Part shown: positions 17,648 through 26,668 of the stretch, one piece after another
Layout: the number at the start of each line of letters is the position of its first letter
Numbering within the stretch: the stretch's first letter is position 1
Translations under genes and position numbers: made by a program
Assembly (NCBI RefSeq): GCF_002953255.1
Contig: NZ_CP026498.1
Span: forward strand, 7,739,366 to 7,803,365
Direction of reading: 5' to 3'
Origin: Streptomyces sp. CB01881
Lineage (GTDB): Bacteria; Actinomycetota; Actinomycetes; Streptomycetales; Streptomycetaceae
Length of the DNA stretch: 64,000 nucleotides
The notes under the pieces: generated by a model
Told to the model about the DNA's origin: nothing
Seen by the model: only the letters and a program-made list of their open reading frames with translations
Database searches by the model: none

Positions 17648-18895
17648 GTGAAACGCCGGATGATCAACTCGCTGCTGGGCGTCGTCCTGGTGGTGGTCGT
17701 GGTGTTCTGCGTACCGCTCGCCCTGGTCGAGAAGCGCACCATCGTCAACTCGGCCCAGGACCGGGTGGACGCCGCCGCCGTCCGGGTCCTGGCCCTGGTG
17801 GAGAACCGGCTCGCCGCGGGCGAGCCGGTCACCGGCGACAAGTTCGCCAACCAGGTCACCGACGGCCAGTACGTCGAGGTGGACATCCCCGGCCAGACCC
17901 CCGTCTCCAGCGGCGAGCGGCCGGCCGGGAACCACCTGCTGAAGGCCGTCGAGCAGGGCGCCAGCGGTGAGACCGTCACCGTCGAGCAGTCCCGGGAGGC
18001 GGTCGACCACGAGATCGCCAACATGCTGCTGCTGCTCGGCGTGGTCGCCCTGCTCGCCGTCCAGGCCGCCGTCGCCCTCGCCGTCTGGCAGGCCAAGCGG
18101 CTCGCCCGCCCGCTCACCGACCTCGCCGAGACCGCCGAACGGCTCGGCTCCGGCGACCCCCGCCCGCGCGACCGCCGCTACGGGGTGCCCGAGCTCGACC
18201 GGGTCGCCGAGGTGCTGGACGTCAGCGCCGAGCGGATCGCCCGGATGCTCACCGCCGAACGCCGGCTCGCCGCCGACGCCTCGCACCAGCTGCGCACCCC
18301 GCTCACCGCACTCTCCATGCGGCTGGAGGAGATCACCGCGGTCGCCGAGGAGCCGGAGACCGTCAAGGAGGAGGCGACCATCGCCCTCCAGCAGGTCGAG
18401 CGGCTCACCGACGTCGTCCAGCGGCTGCTCACCACCCAGCGCGACCCGCGCAGCCCCACCGCCGTCGCCTTCGACCTGGACGACGTGGTCAAGCAGCAGG
18501 TGGAGGAGTGGGGCCCGTCGCTGCGCGGCACCGGCCGGGTGCTCCAGCTGGAGGGCCTGCGCGGGGTCACCGCGGTCGGCACCCCGGGGACGGTGGCACA
18601 GGTGCTCGCCACCCTGATCGAGAACTCGCTGATGCACGGCGCCGGGACGATCACGCTGCGGGTGCGGCCGTCCGGGACGTCCGTGGTGGTCGAGGTGCAG
18701 GACGAGGGCGCCGGGGTGCCGCCGGAGCTGGGCAACCGGGTCTTCGAGCGCGCGGTCAGCGGGCGCAACTCGACCGGCATCGGCCTGGCCGTCGCCCGCG
18801 ACCTCGCGGAGGCGGACGGCGGCCGGCTCGAACTGCTGTCGCTGAAGCCGGCGGTGTTCGCGCTCTTCCTGGGGCGAAGCCGCAGGGACGACTAG
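17648..18895 (+). CDS. Two-component sensor histidine kinase
   Basis: 415 residues. The first membrane helix is residues 6-27, followed by an extracytoplasmic sensor of roughly 100 residues and a second helix near 130-150. HAMP region: AKRLARPLTDLAETAERLGSG. H-box DASHQLRTPLTAL with His213, N-box TLIENSLMHG and G-boxes QDEGAGVP and STGIGLAVARDLAE. The GTG start has GGGGAG upstream; ATG 17660 is an alternative. The last codons and stop form the first unit of a 33-bp tandem repeat, so the C-terminus ends inside repeat sequence. The signal sensed is unknown. Confidence 0.93.
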   Translation: MKRRMINSLLGVVLVVVVVFCVPLALVEKRTIVNSAQDRVDAAAVRVLALVENRLAAGEPVTGDKFANQVTDGQYVEVDIPGQTPVSSGERPAGNHLLKAVEQGASGETVTVEQSREAVDHEIANMLLLLGVVALLAVQAAVALAVWQAKRLARPLTDLAETAERLGSGDPRPRDRRYGVPELDRVAEVLDVSAERIARMLTAERRLAADASHQLRTPLTALSMRLEEITAVAEEPETVKEEATIALQQVERLTDVVQRLLTTQRDPRSPTAVAFDLDDVVKQQVEEWGPSLRGTGRVLQLEGLRGVTAVGTPGTVAQVLATLIENSLMHGAGTITLRVRPSGTSVVVEVQDEGAGVPPELGNRVFERAVSGRNSTGIGLAVARDLAEADGGRLELLSLKPAVFALFLGRSRRDD

Positions 18896-19022
18896 CGCAG
18901 CCTGGGGCGGAGCCGCAGGGACGACTAGCGCAGCCTGGGGCGGAGCCGCAGGGACGACTAGCGCAGCCTGGGGCGGAGCCGCAGGGACGACTGGCGCAGC
19001 CTGGGGCGAAGCCGCAGGGACG
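18868..19022 (+). repeat. 33-bp tandem repeat starting in the kinase 3' end
   Basis: Units start at 18868, 18901, 18934, 18967 and 19000 (the last is partial), with only one or two differences each. Each unit contains CCTGGGGCGGAGCCGCAGG, which can fold as CCTG/CAGG plus GGC/GCC around a short loop. The unit length is a multiple of three, and each of the first three copies keeps the same in-frame TAG. In the fourth, TAG is changed to TGG. The array separates the kinase from a convergent gene. Confidence 0.9.
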
Positions 19023-19040
19023 GCCGGTGCGGCGCTGGGT

Positions 19041-19733
19041 TCAGCCGGGCTTCACCCCGAGCTGGCGCATAAGACTCATCACGTCCCACTGCCACCAGCC
19101 TTCGCAGATCATGCCGTCCCGGAAGCGGAAGGTCGTCGTCCCGCGCCCGACCACCGACTTGCCGGTGGACGGCACTCCCATGAAGTCGGCCTTCTGCGTG
19201 GCGTGCCAGGTCCACCGGGTGGCGACCTCGTCGCCCTCGGCGATCTGGCTCTCGATCGCGAAGGTGAAGTCGAAGGCTCCGACGTAGCCGCCGCAGCGCT
19301 CCTTGAACGCGGCCGGGCCGACCGCCTCACCCTCGCTGCCGTAGTCGCGGTCGCAGTAGTCGGAGGTCATGAGCTCGTCGATCACGCCGAGGTTGCCCCT
19401 GGAGATCTCCTCCAGCAGGCGGGTCGCGGCGGCCTTGTTGAACTGCGTGTCGCGGACCACGTCCAGGTCGGTGAAGGTCGGCGGCTCTTCGCAGAGCGCG
19501 ACCATCTCCCGGAAGATCCGGTCGGTCTCGGGCAGGTGGGAGTTCTTCATAGCCTCCTCGTACGAGGCGAACTCCACGATCTCCACGACGTGCTTGGTGT
19601 CGGAGCGGTCCGTGGCGACCACCGCGTGGCCGGCGGTCCGCCTGCCCCTGGTCTGCTCGGCCCAGCTGTCCATGAGCCGGTTGAGGTCGTCCAACCTGTC
19701 GGTCTTGCAGTCGATGATCTGGACGAACGCCAT
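19041..19733 (-). CDS. Two-domain protein: dimeric alpha/beta-barrel plus SnoaL-like (NTF2 fold) ester cyclase domain
   Basis: 230 residues from ATG 19733, which has a perfect AGGAGG. Residues 1-95 (AFVQIIDCKTDRLDDLNRLMDSWAE and VEIVEFASYEEAMKNS) look like a ferredoxin-like monooxygenase/Dabb domain. Residues 100-230 look like SnoaL: NLGVIDELMTSDYCDRD, FKERCGGYVGAFDFTFAIE and DGMICEGWWQWDVMSLMRQLG. Such folds act in polyketide tailoring or as small-molecule binders. No polyketide genes are nearby, so the substrate is unknown. It is convergent with the kinase, with the repeat array between. Confidence 0.8.
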   Translation of the reverse strand: MAFVQIIDCKTDRLDDLNRLMDSWAEQTRGRRTAGHAVVATDRSDTKHVVEIVEFASYEEAMKNSHLPETDRIFREMVALCEEPPTFTDLDVVRDTQFNKAAATRLLEEISRGNLGVIDELMTSDYCDRDYGSEGEAVGPAAFKERCGGYVGAFDFTFAIESQIAEGDEVATRWTWHATQKADFMGVPSTGKSVVGRGTTTFRFRDGMICEGWWQWDVMSLMRQLGVKPG

Positions 19734-19835
19734 GGCGAGCCTCCTGGGTCCCCCCGTGGCCTCGATCGTCCGCCGGCCGTGCTCGCCCTCGGTAACCACT
19801 GTCCTCTTGGGAGCAGGGGTGCGGCAAGCGGGCGG

Positions 19836-20375
19836 CTACTCGGCCTTGGCGTACCGGATCTCCTCGGCGGCCAGCATGAGTTCGGCCTGCGCCGCCAGCC
19901 CGCTGCCGGGCTCCTGGGCGGCCTCCGGCTCGGGGATGGCCGTGAACACCCAGGTCCGGTACGAGATGAAGCGGAACACCGTGGCCACCGCGAGGCCGGC
20001 CACCTTGGCGGCCAGCTGCTCGAAGTGCGAGTCGAGGCCCAGCACGTACACGGAGAAGCCCAGCACGCCGGTCTCGATGAGCATCCCGGCGCCGCTGAAC
20101 AGCAGGAAGAGCGTGATCTCGCGCTTGCGGGAGGCGGCGTCGCGGTCCCGGTACAGCCAGTAGCGGTAGCCGAGGTAGTTGGTGGCGATCGCGACCAGCG
20201 TCGCGGCGATGTTGGAGCGCAGGGACGCCAGGTGCAGGCCGTTGATGCAGATCCAGAAGACGGCGAAGTTGACCACCACGCCGCTGAGGCCGACGAAGCC
20301 GAACTTCACCACCTCGCCCGACAGGCCGCGCAGTTTCTGCACCAGCGAGGGGTTCGACGCTTCGGTCGTCGCCAT
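19836..20375 (-). CDS. GtrA-family membrane protein
   Basis: 179 residues from ATG 20375 (MATTEASNPSLVQKLR). Four hydrophobic segments lie between about residues 20 and 140, and the family block VKFGFVGLSGVVVNFAVFW is clear. GtrA-like proteins are thought to flip lipid-linked sugars or assist glycosylation of wall polymers. A cytoplasmic acidic tail follows. It is divergent from purK, an order common in actinomycetes. Confidence 0.88.
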   Translation of the reverse strand: MATTEASNPSLVQKLRGLSGEVVKFGFVGLSGVVVNFAVFWICINGLHLASLRSNIAATLVAIATNYLGYRYWLYRDRDAASRKREITLFLLFSGAGMLIETGVLGFSVYVLGLDSHFEQLAAKVAGLAVATVFRFISYRTWVFTAIPEPEAAQEPGSGLAAQAELMLAAEEIRYAKAE

Positions 20376-20605
20376 ACCGGGCTGCCTCCATGTACCTGCG
20401 GACGAGGGACCCGGAGCGGGGGTGCTCGGCCGGCCCTTGAGCCCTGCGCGCACGCACATGATCGGACCACGCGTACCAGGACCTAGCGGTCCAGGCTACC
20501 CGCTTCCGCCGTTCGGCTCAGCCCCGCGGGCCCCGTGCTCTCCGGGACGCCCTCCGGCGGCGGAGCGGTTCCACGGGCTCCCACCGGCCCGGATATCCTG
20601 GCGGG

Positions 20606-21763
20606 GTGACTTCCCCGGGCAATGCGAATTTTCCAGTGGTGGGCATGATCGGCGGCGGGCAGTTGGCCCGCATGGCACACCAGGCGGGCATCCCGCTCGG
20701 GGTCAGGTTCAAACTCCTCGCCGACACGCCCCAGGACTCCGCCGCGCAGGTGGTTTCCGACGTCGTCCTCGGTGACTACCGCGATCTCGACACGCTGCGC
20801 CGCTTCGCGGCCGGCTGCGACGTGATCACCTTCGACCACGAGCACGTGCCGACCGAGCACCTGCGGGCCCTGCAGGCCGACGGCGTTGCCGTCCGGCCCG
20901 GCCCGGAGGCGCTGGTCAACGCCCAGGACAAGGGCGTGATGCGGGCGAAGCTCGACTCCATCGGCGTGCCCTGCCCCCGGCACCGGATCGTCGCCGACCC
21001 GGCCGACGTCACCGCCTTCGCGGCGGAGGGCGACGGCTACCCGGTCGTGCTGAAGACCGTCCGCGGCGGCTACGACGGCAAGGGCGTCTGGGTCGTCGAC
21101 GACGAGCAGGAGGCGCAGGCGCCGTTCCTGGCCGGCGTCGCGGTGCTGGCCGAGGAGAAGGTCGACTTCGTCCGCGAGCTGGCCGCCAACGTGGTCCGCT
21201 CGCCCAGCGGCCAGGCCGTCGCCTACCCGGTGGTGGAGAGCCTCCAGGAGAACGGCGTCTGCGCCGAGGTCACCGCCCCGGCCCCGGACCTCGACCCCGC
21301 GCTGTCCGACGAGGCCCAGCAGCTGGCCCTGCGGATCGCCGGCGAGCTGGACATCACCGGCCACCTCGCGGTCGAGCTGTTCCAGACCCGGGACGGCCGC
21401 ATCCTGGTCAACGAGCTGGCCATGCGCCCGCACAACTCCGGGCACTGGACCCAGGACGGCGCCGTCACCTCGCAGTTCGAGAACCACCTGCGGGCCGTCC
21501 TCGACCTGCCGCTCGGCGACCCCCGGCCGCGCGCCGGGTGGACCGTCATGGTCAACGTCCTCGGCGGCGACTACCCGGACATGTACCACGCCTTCCTGCA
21601 CTGCATGGCCCGTGACCCGGGCCTGCGGATCCACATGTACGGGAAGGACGTGAAGCCCGGCCGCAAGGTCGGCCACGTCAACGTCTTCGGGGACGACCTC
21701 GACGACGTCCGCGAGCGCGCCCGTCACGCGGCCGCCTACCTGCGAGGAACGATCACCGAATGA
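20606..21763 (+). CDS. purK: 5-(carboxyamino)imidazole ribonucleotide synthase
   Basis: Purine biosynthesis: ATP-dependent carboxylation of AIR with bicarbonate to N5-CAIR. 385 residues, ATP-grasp fold. Seen: VGMIGGGQLARMAHQAG at the N-terminus, VVLKTVRGGYDGKGVWVV (ATP-binding loop) and VNELAMRPHNSGHWTQDG. The GTG start at 20606 has TATCCT ending 6 bases upstream and no clear ribosome site, so the message may be leaderless. It overlaps purE by 4 bases, giving translational coupling. Confidence 0.96.
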   Translation: MTSPGNANFPVVGMIGGGQLARMAHQAGIPLGVRFKLLADTPQDSAAQVVSDVVLGDYRDLDTLRRFAAGCDVITFDHEHVPTEHLRALQADGVAVRPGPEALVNAQDKGVMRAKLDSIGVPCPRHRIVADPADVTAFAAEGDGYPVVLKTVRGGYDGKGVWVVDDEQEAQAPFLAGVAVLAEEKVDFVRELAANVVRSPSGQAVAYPVVESLQENGVCAEVTAPAPDLDPALSDEAQQLALRIAGELDITGHLAVELFQTRDGRILVNELAMRPHNSGHWTQDGAVTSQFENHLRAVLDLPLGDPRPRAGWTVMVNVLGGDYPDMYHAFLHCMARDPGLRIHMYGKDVKPGRKVGHVNVFGDDLDDVRERARHAAAYLRGTITE

Positions 21764-22284
21764 CCTCCCCCCTTGTCGGCATCGTGATGGGCTCGGACTC
21801 CGACTGGCCCGTGATGGAGGCCGCCGCCCAGGCCCTCGACGAGTTCGAGATCCCCTACGAGGTGGACGTCGTCTCCGCGCACCGGATGCCGCGCGAGATG
21901 GTCGCGTACGGCGAGAAGGCGCACACCCGCGGGCTGAAGGCGATCATCGCCGGTGCCGGCGGCGCGGCCCACCTGCCGGGCATGCTGGCCTCGGTCACCC
22001 CGCTGCCGGTCATCGGCGTGCCGGTGCCGCTGCGCTACCTGGACGGCATGGACAGCCTGCTGTCGATCGTCCAGATGCCGGCCGGCGTGCCGGTGGCCAC
22101 CGTCTCGGTGGCGGGCGCGCGCAACGCGGGCCTGCTGGCGGTGCGGATGCTGGCGGCGTTCGACCCGGAGCTGACCGAGCGGATGACCGACTTCCAGGCC
22201 GAGCTGAACAGCCAGGCCACCGAGAAGGGGAAGAAGCTGCGGGCCAAGGTGGCGGGTTCCCCCTCCTTCGGCTTTGGGAAGTAG
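21760..22284 (+). CDS. purE: N5-carboxyaminoimidazole ribonucleotide mutase
   Basis: Purine biosynthesis step after PurK: N5-CAIR to CAIR. 174 residues, class I PurE. Family blocks seen: MGSDSDWPVM (phosphate site), VDVVSAHRMP (catalytic His) and IAGAGGAAHLPGM. The start ATG overlaps the purK stop (ATGA). Confidence 0.97.
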   Translation: MTSPLVGIVMGSDSDWPVMEAAAQALDEFEIPYEVDVVSAHRMPREMVAYGEKAHTRGLKAIIAGAGGAAHLPGMLASVTPLPVIGVPVPLRYLDGMDSLLSIVQMPAGVPVATVSVAGARNAGLLAVRMLAAFDPELTERMTDFQAELNSQATEKGKKLRAKVAGSPSFGFGK

Positions 22285-22307
22285 TCACATCGGATACAAC
22301 AGCTCGT

Positions 22308-23534
22308 ATGACCTCTGAGCTGCTGGACTCCTCCACCCCGTCGGACTCCGCCGCCCTGCTGGAGCGTGCCCGGGCCGTCCTCCGCGACACCCCCGTGGTG
22401 GACGGCCACAACGACCTCCCCTGGGCGATGCGCGAGCAGGCCGGCTACGACCTCGACGCGGTCGACCTGGCCGCCGACCAGCGCGACCGCCTGCACACCG
22501 ACCTCGCCCGCCTCGCCGCGGGCGGGGTCGGCGCGCAGTTCTGGTCCGTCTACGTCCCCTCCCGGCTGGCCGGGGACCACGCGGTCAGCGCCACCCTGGA
22601 GCAGATCGACTTCGTCCGGGCCCTGGCCGGGCGCTTCCCCGACCGGCTGCGGCTCGCGGTCACCGCCGCCGACATGGAGGCCGCCCGCGCCGAGGGCCGG
22701 ATCGCCTCCCTGATGGGCGCCGAGGGCGGCCACTCCATCGACTGCTCGCTCGCCACCCTGCGGGCCCTCCACGCGCTCGGCGTCCGGTACCTGACGCTCA
22801 CCCACAACGACAACACCCCGTGGGCCGACTCCGCCACCGACAAGCCGGCCGCCGGCGGCCTGACCCCGTTCGGCGAGGAGGTCGTCCGGGAGATGAACCG
22901 GCTCGGCATGCTGGTCGACCTCTCGCACGTCTCCGCCGACACCATGCGTGACGCGCTGCGGGTCAGCGAGGCGCCGGTGCTCTTCTCGCACTCCTCCTCG
23001 CGCGCCGTCTGCGACCACCCGCGCAACATCCCGGACGACGTGCTCGCGCAGCTGCCCGCCAACGGCGGCGTCGCGATGGCCACCTTCGTGCCCAAGTTCA
23101 TCCTGCCCGCCGCCATCGAGTGGACCGCCGCCGCCGACGAGAACATGCGCGCCCACGGCTTCGACCACCTCGACACCACCCCGGCCGGCATGGCCTGCCA
23201 GCGCGCCTTCGAGGAGGCCAACCCGCGCCCGGTCGCCACCCCGGCCACCGTGGCCGACCACCTCGACCACATGCGCGAGGTGGCCGGCGTCGACCACATC
23301 GGCATCGGCGGCGACTTCGACGGCACCGCCTTCCTCCCGGCCGGGCTCGACGACGTGGCCGGCTACCCCAACCTGATCGCCGAACTGCTGCGGCGCGGCT
23401 GGTCGGAGACCGACCTCGGGAAGCTCACCTGGCACAACGCGGTGCGCGTCCTGCGCGACGCCGAGGCCGTCGCCCGCGACCTCCAGGCCACCCGCGGCCC
23501 GTCCATCGCCACCATCGGCCGGCTGGACGGCTGA
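22308..23534 (+). CDS. M19-family membrane-dipeptidase-like zinc dipeptidase
   Basis: 408 residues. Metal ligands and family blocks: VVDGHNDLPWAMR (HxD), SLMGAEGGHSID, LTLTHNDNTPWADS, VDLSHVSADTMRDAL, VLFSHSSSRAV and HIGIGGDFDG. No signal peptide is seen, so despite the family name it is probably cytoplasmic and hydrolyses dipeptides. TACAAC at 22295-22300 stands 7 bases before the ATG and no ribosome site is seen, which suggests its own leaderless transcript rather than read-through from purE. Confidence 0.93.
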   Translation: MTSELLDSSTPSDSAALLERARAVLRDTPVVDGHNDLPWAMREQAGYDLDAVDLAADQRDRLHTDLARLAAGGVGAQFWSVYVPSRLAGDHAVSATLEQIDFVRALAGRFPDRLRLAVTAADMEAARAEGRIASLMGAEGGHSIDCSLATLRALHALGVRYLTLTHNDNTPWADSATDKPAAGGLTPFGEEVVREMNRLGMLVDLSHVSADTMRDALRVSEAPVLFSHSSSRAVCDHPRNIPDDVLAQLPANGGVAMATFVPKFILPAAIEWTAAADENMRAHGFDHLDTTPAGMACQRAFEEANPRPVATPATVADHLDHMREVAGVDHIGIGGDFDGTAFLPAGLDDVAGYPNLIAELLRRGWSETDLGKLTWHNAVRVLRDAEAVARDLQATRGPSIATIGRLDG

Positions 23535-23538
23535 GCTG

Positions 23539-23559
23539 TTGACTCTGCCCCTGGGGCAG
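23539..23559. promoter_or_regulatory. MerR-type operator: -35 box followed by a perfect dyad
   Basis: TTGACT (23539-23544) is directly followed by CTGCCCC-T-GGGGCAG (23545-23559). A dyad in the long spacer after the -35 box is the hallmark of MerR-regulated promoters, here placed before the MerR gene itself. Confidence 0.6.
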
Positions 23560-23567
23560 ACGGGAGC

Positions 23568-24413
23568 GTGACCGGTGTGGAGGACACCCCGGAAACCCAG
23601 CTGGCCATCGGCGAATTCGCCCGCCGGTCACGGCTCTCGCTCAAGGCCCTGCGGCTCTACGACCGGCTCGGCCTGCTCGCCCCCGCCCGGGTCGACCCGG
23701 ACACCGGCTACCGCTTCTACGGTGCCGGCCAGGTGGAGCAGGCCAGGCAGATCGCGCTGCTGCGACGGCTCGACATGCCGCTCGCGGCGGTCGCCGACGT
23801 CCTGGCGGCCGGGGGCCCGGCCGGAGCCGACCTGGTCGCCGGGTACTGGGCTTCGGTCGAGCGCCGGATCGCCGTGCAGAGGGAGCTGGCGGTGTACCTC
23901 CGCGTCCAGTTGTCAGGTGGCGGAGAGAGGACCCCCAGCATGTATCCCATCGAGCGGCGCGAGGTACCCGAGCAGACCGTCCTGAGCGAGCGACGGCACG
24001 TCAGGATCGGGGAGTTGAGTGCGTGGATCCCGGCCGCCTGCCGGCGCATGGAGGCCGTCGCGGACGGCTGCGGCGGGGTCGCCGGCCCGCCGTTCGTGAT
24101 CTACCACGGCGAGGTGAGCGAGGACGGCGACGGCCCGGTGGAGGTCTGCGTCCCGGTCGACCCCGCGCTGGCCGGGCACGCCGGCCCGGCCGCCACCGTG
24201 CGGGTCGAGCCGGCGCACGATGAGCTCTACACGCGGCTGACCCGGTCGCAGATGGACTACCCGTACCTCCTCGGCGGTTACGAGGCCGTCCACCGGTCCG
24301 CCGACGAGCGGGGGCTGGAGGTCGCCGGCTCCGCCCGCGAGATCTACTTCGGCCCCTACGTCGGGCCGGACCCGCAGGAGCCGATCTGCGACGTGGCGGT
24401 GCCCGTCCGGTAG
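23568..24413 (+). CDS. MerR-family regulator with GyrI-like effector domain
   Basis: 281 residues. The N-terminal MerR winged helix is residues 10-80 (LAIGEFARRSRLSLKALRLYDRLGLLAPARVDPDTGYRFY in two parts), followed by a short linker helix. A GyrI-like/BmrR-type ligand domain runs from about 125 to 281 (VRIGELSAWIP, VEVCVPVDP, LLGGYEAVH and EIYFGPYVGPDPQEPICDVAVPV). Such proteins activate drug-efflux or their own genes when bound by hydrophobic cations. GTG 23568 is preceded by GGGAG. A MerR-type dyad lies just upstream, indicating autoregulation. Confidence 0.9.
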   Translation: MTGVEDTPETQLAIGEFARRSRLSLKALRLYDRLGLLAPARVDPDTGYRFYGAGQVEQARQIALLRRLDMPLAAVADVLAAGGPAGADLVAGYWASVERRIAVQRELAVYLRVQLSGGGERTPSMYPIERREVPEQTVLSERRHVRIGELSAWIPAACRRMEAVADGCGGVAGPPFVIYHGEVSEDGDGPVEVCVPVDPALAGHAGPAATVRVEPAHDELYTRLTRSQMDYPYLLGGYEAVHRSADERGLEVAGSAREIYFGPYVGPDPQEPICDVAVPVR

Positions 24414-24420
24414 CGCGAGG

Positions 24421-24834
24421 TCAGCCGAGCAGCGGGATCTCGATGGCCGGGCACCTGTCCATCACCATCGCGACCCCGGCGGCCGTGGTCCGCTCGTAGG
24501 CGGCCTCGTCGACCACACCGAGCTGGAACCAGACCGCCTTCGCCCCGGCGGTGACCGCCTGGTCGGCCACCTCGCCGGCGAGGTGGCTGTTCACGAAGAC
24601 GTCCACGACGTCGACTTCGAACGGGATCTCGGCGAGCGAGGAGTACCCCCGCTCGCCGAGGACCGTCTCGGCCTTGGGGTGGACGGGCACGATGCGCTTG
24701 CCGTAGCGCTGGAGGACGCGGGCGACACCGTGGGCCGCGCGGGCGGTGTTGGTGGAGAGGCCGACCACCGCCCAGGTGTCGCCCCGGGCGGTGAGGATGT
24801 CGCGGACCGTCGCGTCGTCGCCGTAGCTCGTCAT
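24421..24834 (-). CDS. CoA-binding domain protein (YccU-like)
   Basis: 137 residues, a single Rossmann-like CoA-binding domain. Seen: TWAVVGLSTNTARAAHGVARVL, IVPVHPKAETVLGERGYSSL, VDVVDVFVNS and AVWFQLGVVDEAAYERTTAAG, all matching the small stand-alone family related to succinyl-CoA synthetase alpha. The catalytic His of the synthetase is absent, so it is a CoA binder rather than a synthetase. Function in the cell is unknown. Confidence 0.88.
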   Translation of the reverse strand: MTSYGDDATVRDILTARGDTWAVVGLSTNTARAAHGVARVLQRYGKRIVPVHPKAETVLGERGYSSLAEIPFEVDVVDVFVNSHLAGEVADQAVTAGAKAVWFQLGVVDEAAYERTTAAGVAMVMDRCPAIEIPLLG

Positions 24835-24883
24835 GCCGGTGACAACTGAGCTCCGGCGCCCGGGATTCCCCGGGCCCGGGCCG

Positions 24884-26221
24884 CTAGCTCGGGCGGCCGA
24901 GCGCCCGGTACGTCCAGCCGGCCGCGCGCCAGGCGTCGGCGTCCAGGGCGTTGCGGCCGTCCAGCAGGCGGCGCTCGGCGACCACCGTGCCCAGCTCCTC
25001 CGGGTCGAGGGCGCGGAACTCCTGCCACTCGGTGAGGTGCAGCACCACGTGCGCGCCCTCGGCGGCCTCCAGCGGCGAGTCCGCGTAGGCCAGGCCGGGG
25101 AACATCTTGCGGGCGTTGTCCATGGCCTTCGGGTCGTACACCGTGACCTGGGCGCCCTGGAGCTGGATCTGGGCGGCCACGTTGAGCGCGGGAGAGTCCC
25201 GGATGTCGTCCGAGTTCGGCTTGAAGGCGGCGCCGAGGACGGCGACCCGGCGGCCGAGGAAGCCGCCGGCGCACTGCTCGCGGGCCAGCTCGACCATCCG
25301 GGAGCGGCGGCGCATGTTGATCGAGTCGACCTCGCGCAGGAAGGTCAGCGCCTGGTCGGCGCCCAGCTCGCCGGCCCGGGCCATGAACGCGCGGATGTCC
25401 TTGGGCAGGCAGCCGCCGCCGAAGCCGAGGCCGGCGTTGAGGAACTTGCGGCCGATCCGCTCGTCGTGGCCGAGCGCGGTGGAGAGCAGCGTCACGTCGG
25501 CACCGGCGGCCTCGCAGACCTCCGCCATCGCGTTGATGAACGAGATCTTGGTGGCCAGGAAGGAGTTGGCGGCGGCCTTGACCAGCTCGGCGGTGGCGTA
25601 GTCGGTGACCACGAACGGCACCCCGGCCGCGATCGGGTCCGCATACACCTCGCGCAGCAGCTGCTCGGCGCGCCCGCCGCGCGTGCCGACCACGATCCGG
25701 TCCGGTCGCAGGGTGTCCTGGACGGCGAAGCCCTCGCGCAGGAACTCCGGGTTCCAGGCGAGCTCGGCACCCTCCCCGACCGGGGCCAGCGCCGCCAGCC
25801 GCTCGGCCAGCCGGCTCGCCGAGCCGACCGGGACGGTGGACTTGCCGACCACCAGCACCGGACGGGTCAGGTGCGGGGCGAGGGCGTCGATCGCGGCGTC
25901 CACGTACGACATGTCGGCGGCGAACTCGCCCTTGCGCTGCGGGGTGTTGACGCAGACGAAGTGCACGTCGCCGAACTCGGCGGCCTCCTGGGCGGAGGTG
26001 GTGAAGCGCAGCCGGCCGGTCGAACCCTCGTGGCCCACCACGTGCTTGAGCAGCAGCTCGGACAGGCCCGGCTCGTACATCGGGACCCGGCCGGCGCTCA
26101 GCGTGGCGATCTTCTCCGGGTCGACGTCCAGCCCCAGCACCTCGAAGCCGAACTCCGCCATGGCGGCGGCGTGGGTGGCGCCGAGATAACCGGTGCCGAT
26201 CACGGAGATGCGGAGGGCCAC
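24884..26221 (-). CDS. UDP-glucose/GDP-mannose dehydrogenase family protein, likely UDP-glucose 6-dehydrogenase
   Basis: 445 residues from GTG 26221, which has AAAGGGG upstream. The longer frame would run into a Pro/Arg-rich stretch and is rejected. N-terminal NAD domain: ISVIGTGYLGATHAAAMAE. Catalytic Cys271 and Lys274 in LGFGGGCLPKDIR, with Lys215 and Asn219 upstream in AELVKAAANS. The C-terminal UDP-binding domain is complete. The reaction is the double oxidation of UDP-glucose to UDP-glucuronate, which would feed wall or exopolysaccharide synthesis. A related UDP-sugar cannot be excluded. Confidence 0.93.
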   Translation of the reverse strand: MALRISVIGTGYLGATHAAAMAEFGFEVLGLDVDPEKIATLSAGRVPMYEPGLSELLLKHVVGHEGSTGRLRFTTSAQEAAEFGDVHFVCVNTPQRKGEFAADMSYVDAAIDALAPHLTRPVLVVGKSTVPVGSASRLAERLAALAPVGEGAELAWNPEFLREGFAVQDTLRPDRIVVGTRGGRAEQLLREVYADPIAAGVPFVVTDYATAELVKAAANSFLATKISFINAMAEVCEAAGADVTLLSTALGHDERIGRKFLNAGLGFGGGCLPKDIRAFMARAGELGADQALTFLREVDSINMRRRSRMVELAREQCAGGFLGRRVAVLGAAFKPNSDDIRDSPALNVAAQIQLQGAQVTVYDPKAMDNARKMFPGLAYADSPLEAAEGAHVVLHLTEWQEFRALDPEELGTVVAERRLLDGRNALDADAWRAAGWTYRALGRPS

Positions 26222-26446
26222 GGGTTCCCCTTTGCGGAATCTCGACCTGGGCGGGTGCGGGCGGACATGACGTGCGAGCACCGATGCTATCCGCCCGTAC
26301 GGGTGCCGCCCAGGCCGTCCCGGCAGCACCGGGTTCCGGCCGTGGGAGCGTGGTTTCCGGGCAGGACACGGAGCGTGGCACCGGGCGGGGGTGCGATCCC
26401 GGCCGAACCCCGGTGCGGGAGGTGTGACCGGCGGCACAATGCGCGC
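26222..26446. other. Intergenic region upstream of the UDP-glucose dehydrogenase
   Basis: 225 bases between divergent starts. The ribosome site of the dehydrogenase (AAAGGGG, minus strand) is at its left edge. No palindrome or gene was recognised in the rest. The next supported gene on the plus strand starts at 26752. Confidence 0.4.
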
Positions 26447-26668
26447 ATGGATTCGAACCCGGCGAGCACGGACGAACCCGAGGGCGCCCGGGAGGCGGCC
26501 GGGCTCGGTCTCTTCGAGCCGCGTGAGCCGCACGGACCGCGCGATCCGCAGGGTGAGAACGGTGAGAGCGGGGAGGGCGGGGAGGCGATGCGCAACGACC
26601 GGATGCCGCAGTACTTCCAGGAGCACCGGACCGGCGACACCCTCGGCACGGACGTCGACCGAACCTAG
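26447..26668 (+). CDS. Possible small acidic protein
   Basis: 73 residues, Glu/Gly-rich in the middle with a more structured tail (MRNDRMPQYFQEHRTGDTLG). No ribosome site is close to the ATG; GGGAGG lies about 20 bases upstream. No domain is recognised. It is listed because codon positions look gene-like and it fills most of the gap between the divergent dehydrogenase and the acyl-CoA dehydrogenase. It may be spurious. Confidence 0.35.
   Translation: MDSNPASTDEPEGAREAAGLGLFEPREPHGPRDPQGENGESGEGGEAMRNDRMPQYFQEHRTGDTLGTDVDRT

Noticed and set aside
18868..19022. CRISPR-like repeat array
   Set aside because: Units are contiguous with no spacers, and the first lies inside a gene; there are no cas genes.
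20376..20605. Purine-responsive riboswitch before purK
   Set aside because: No conserved purine-riboswitch core was seen; the start appears leaderless, leaving no room for an aptamer.
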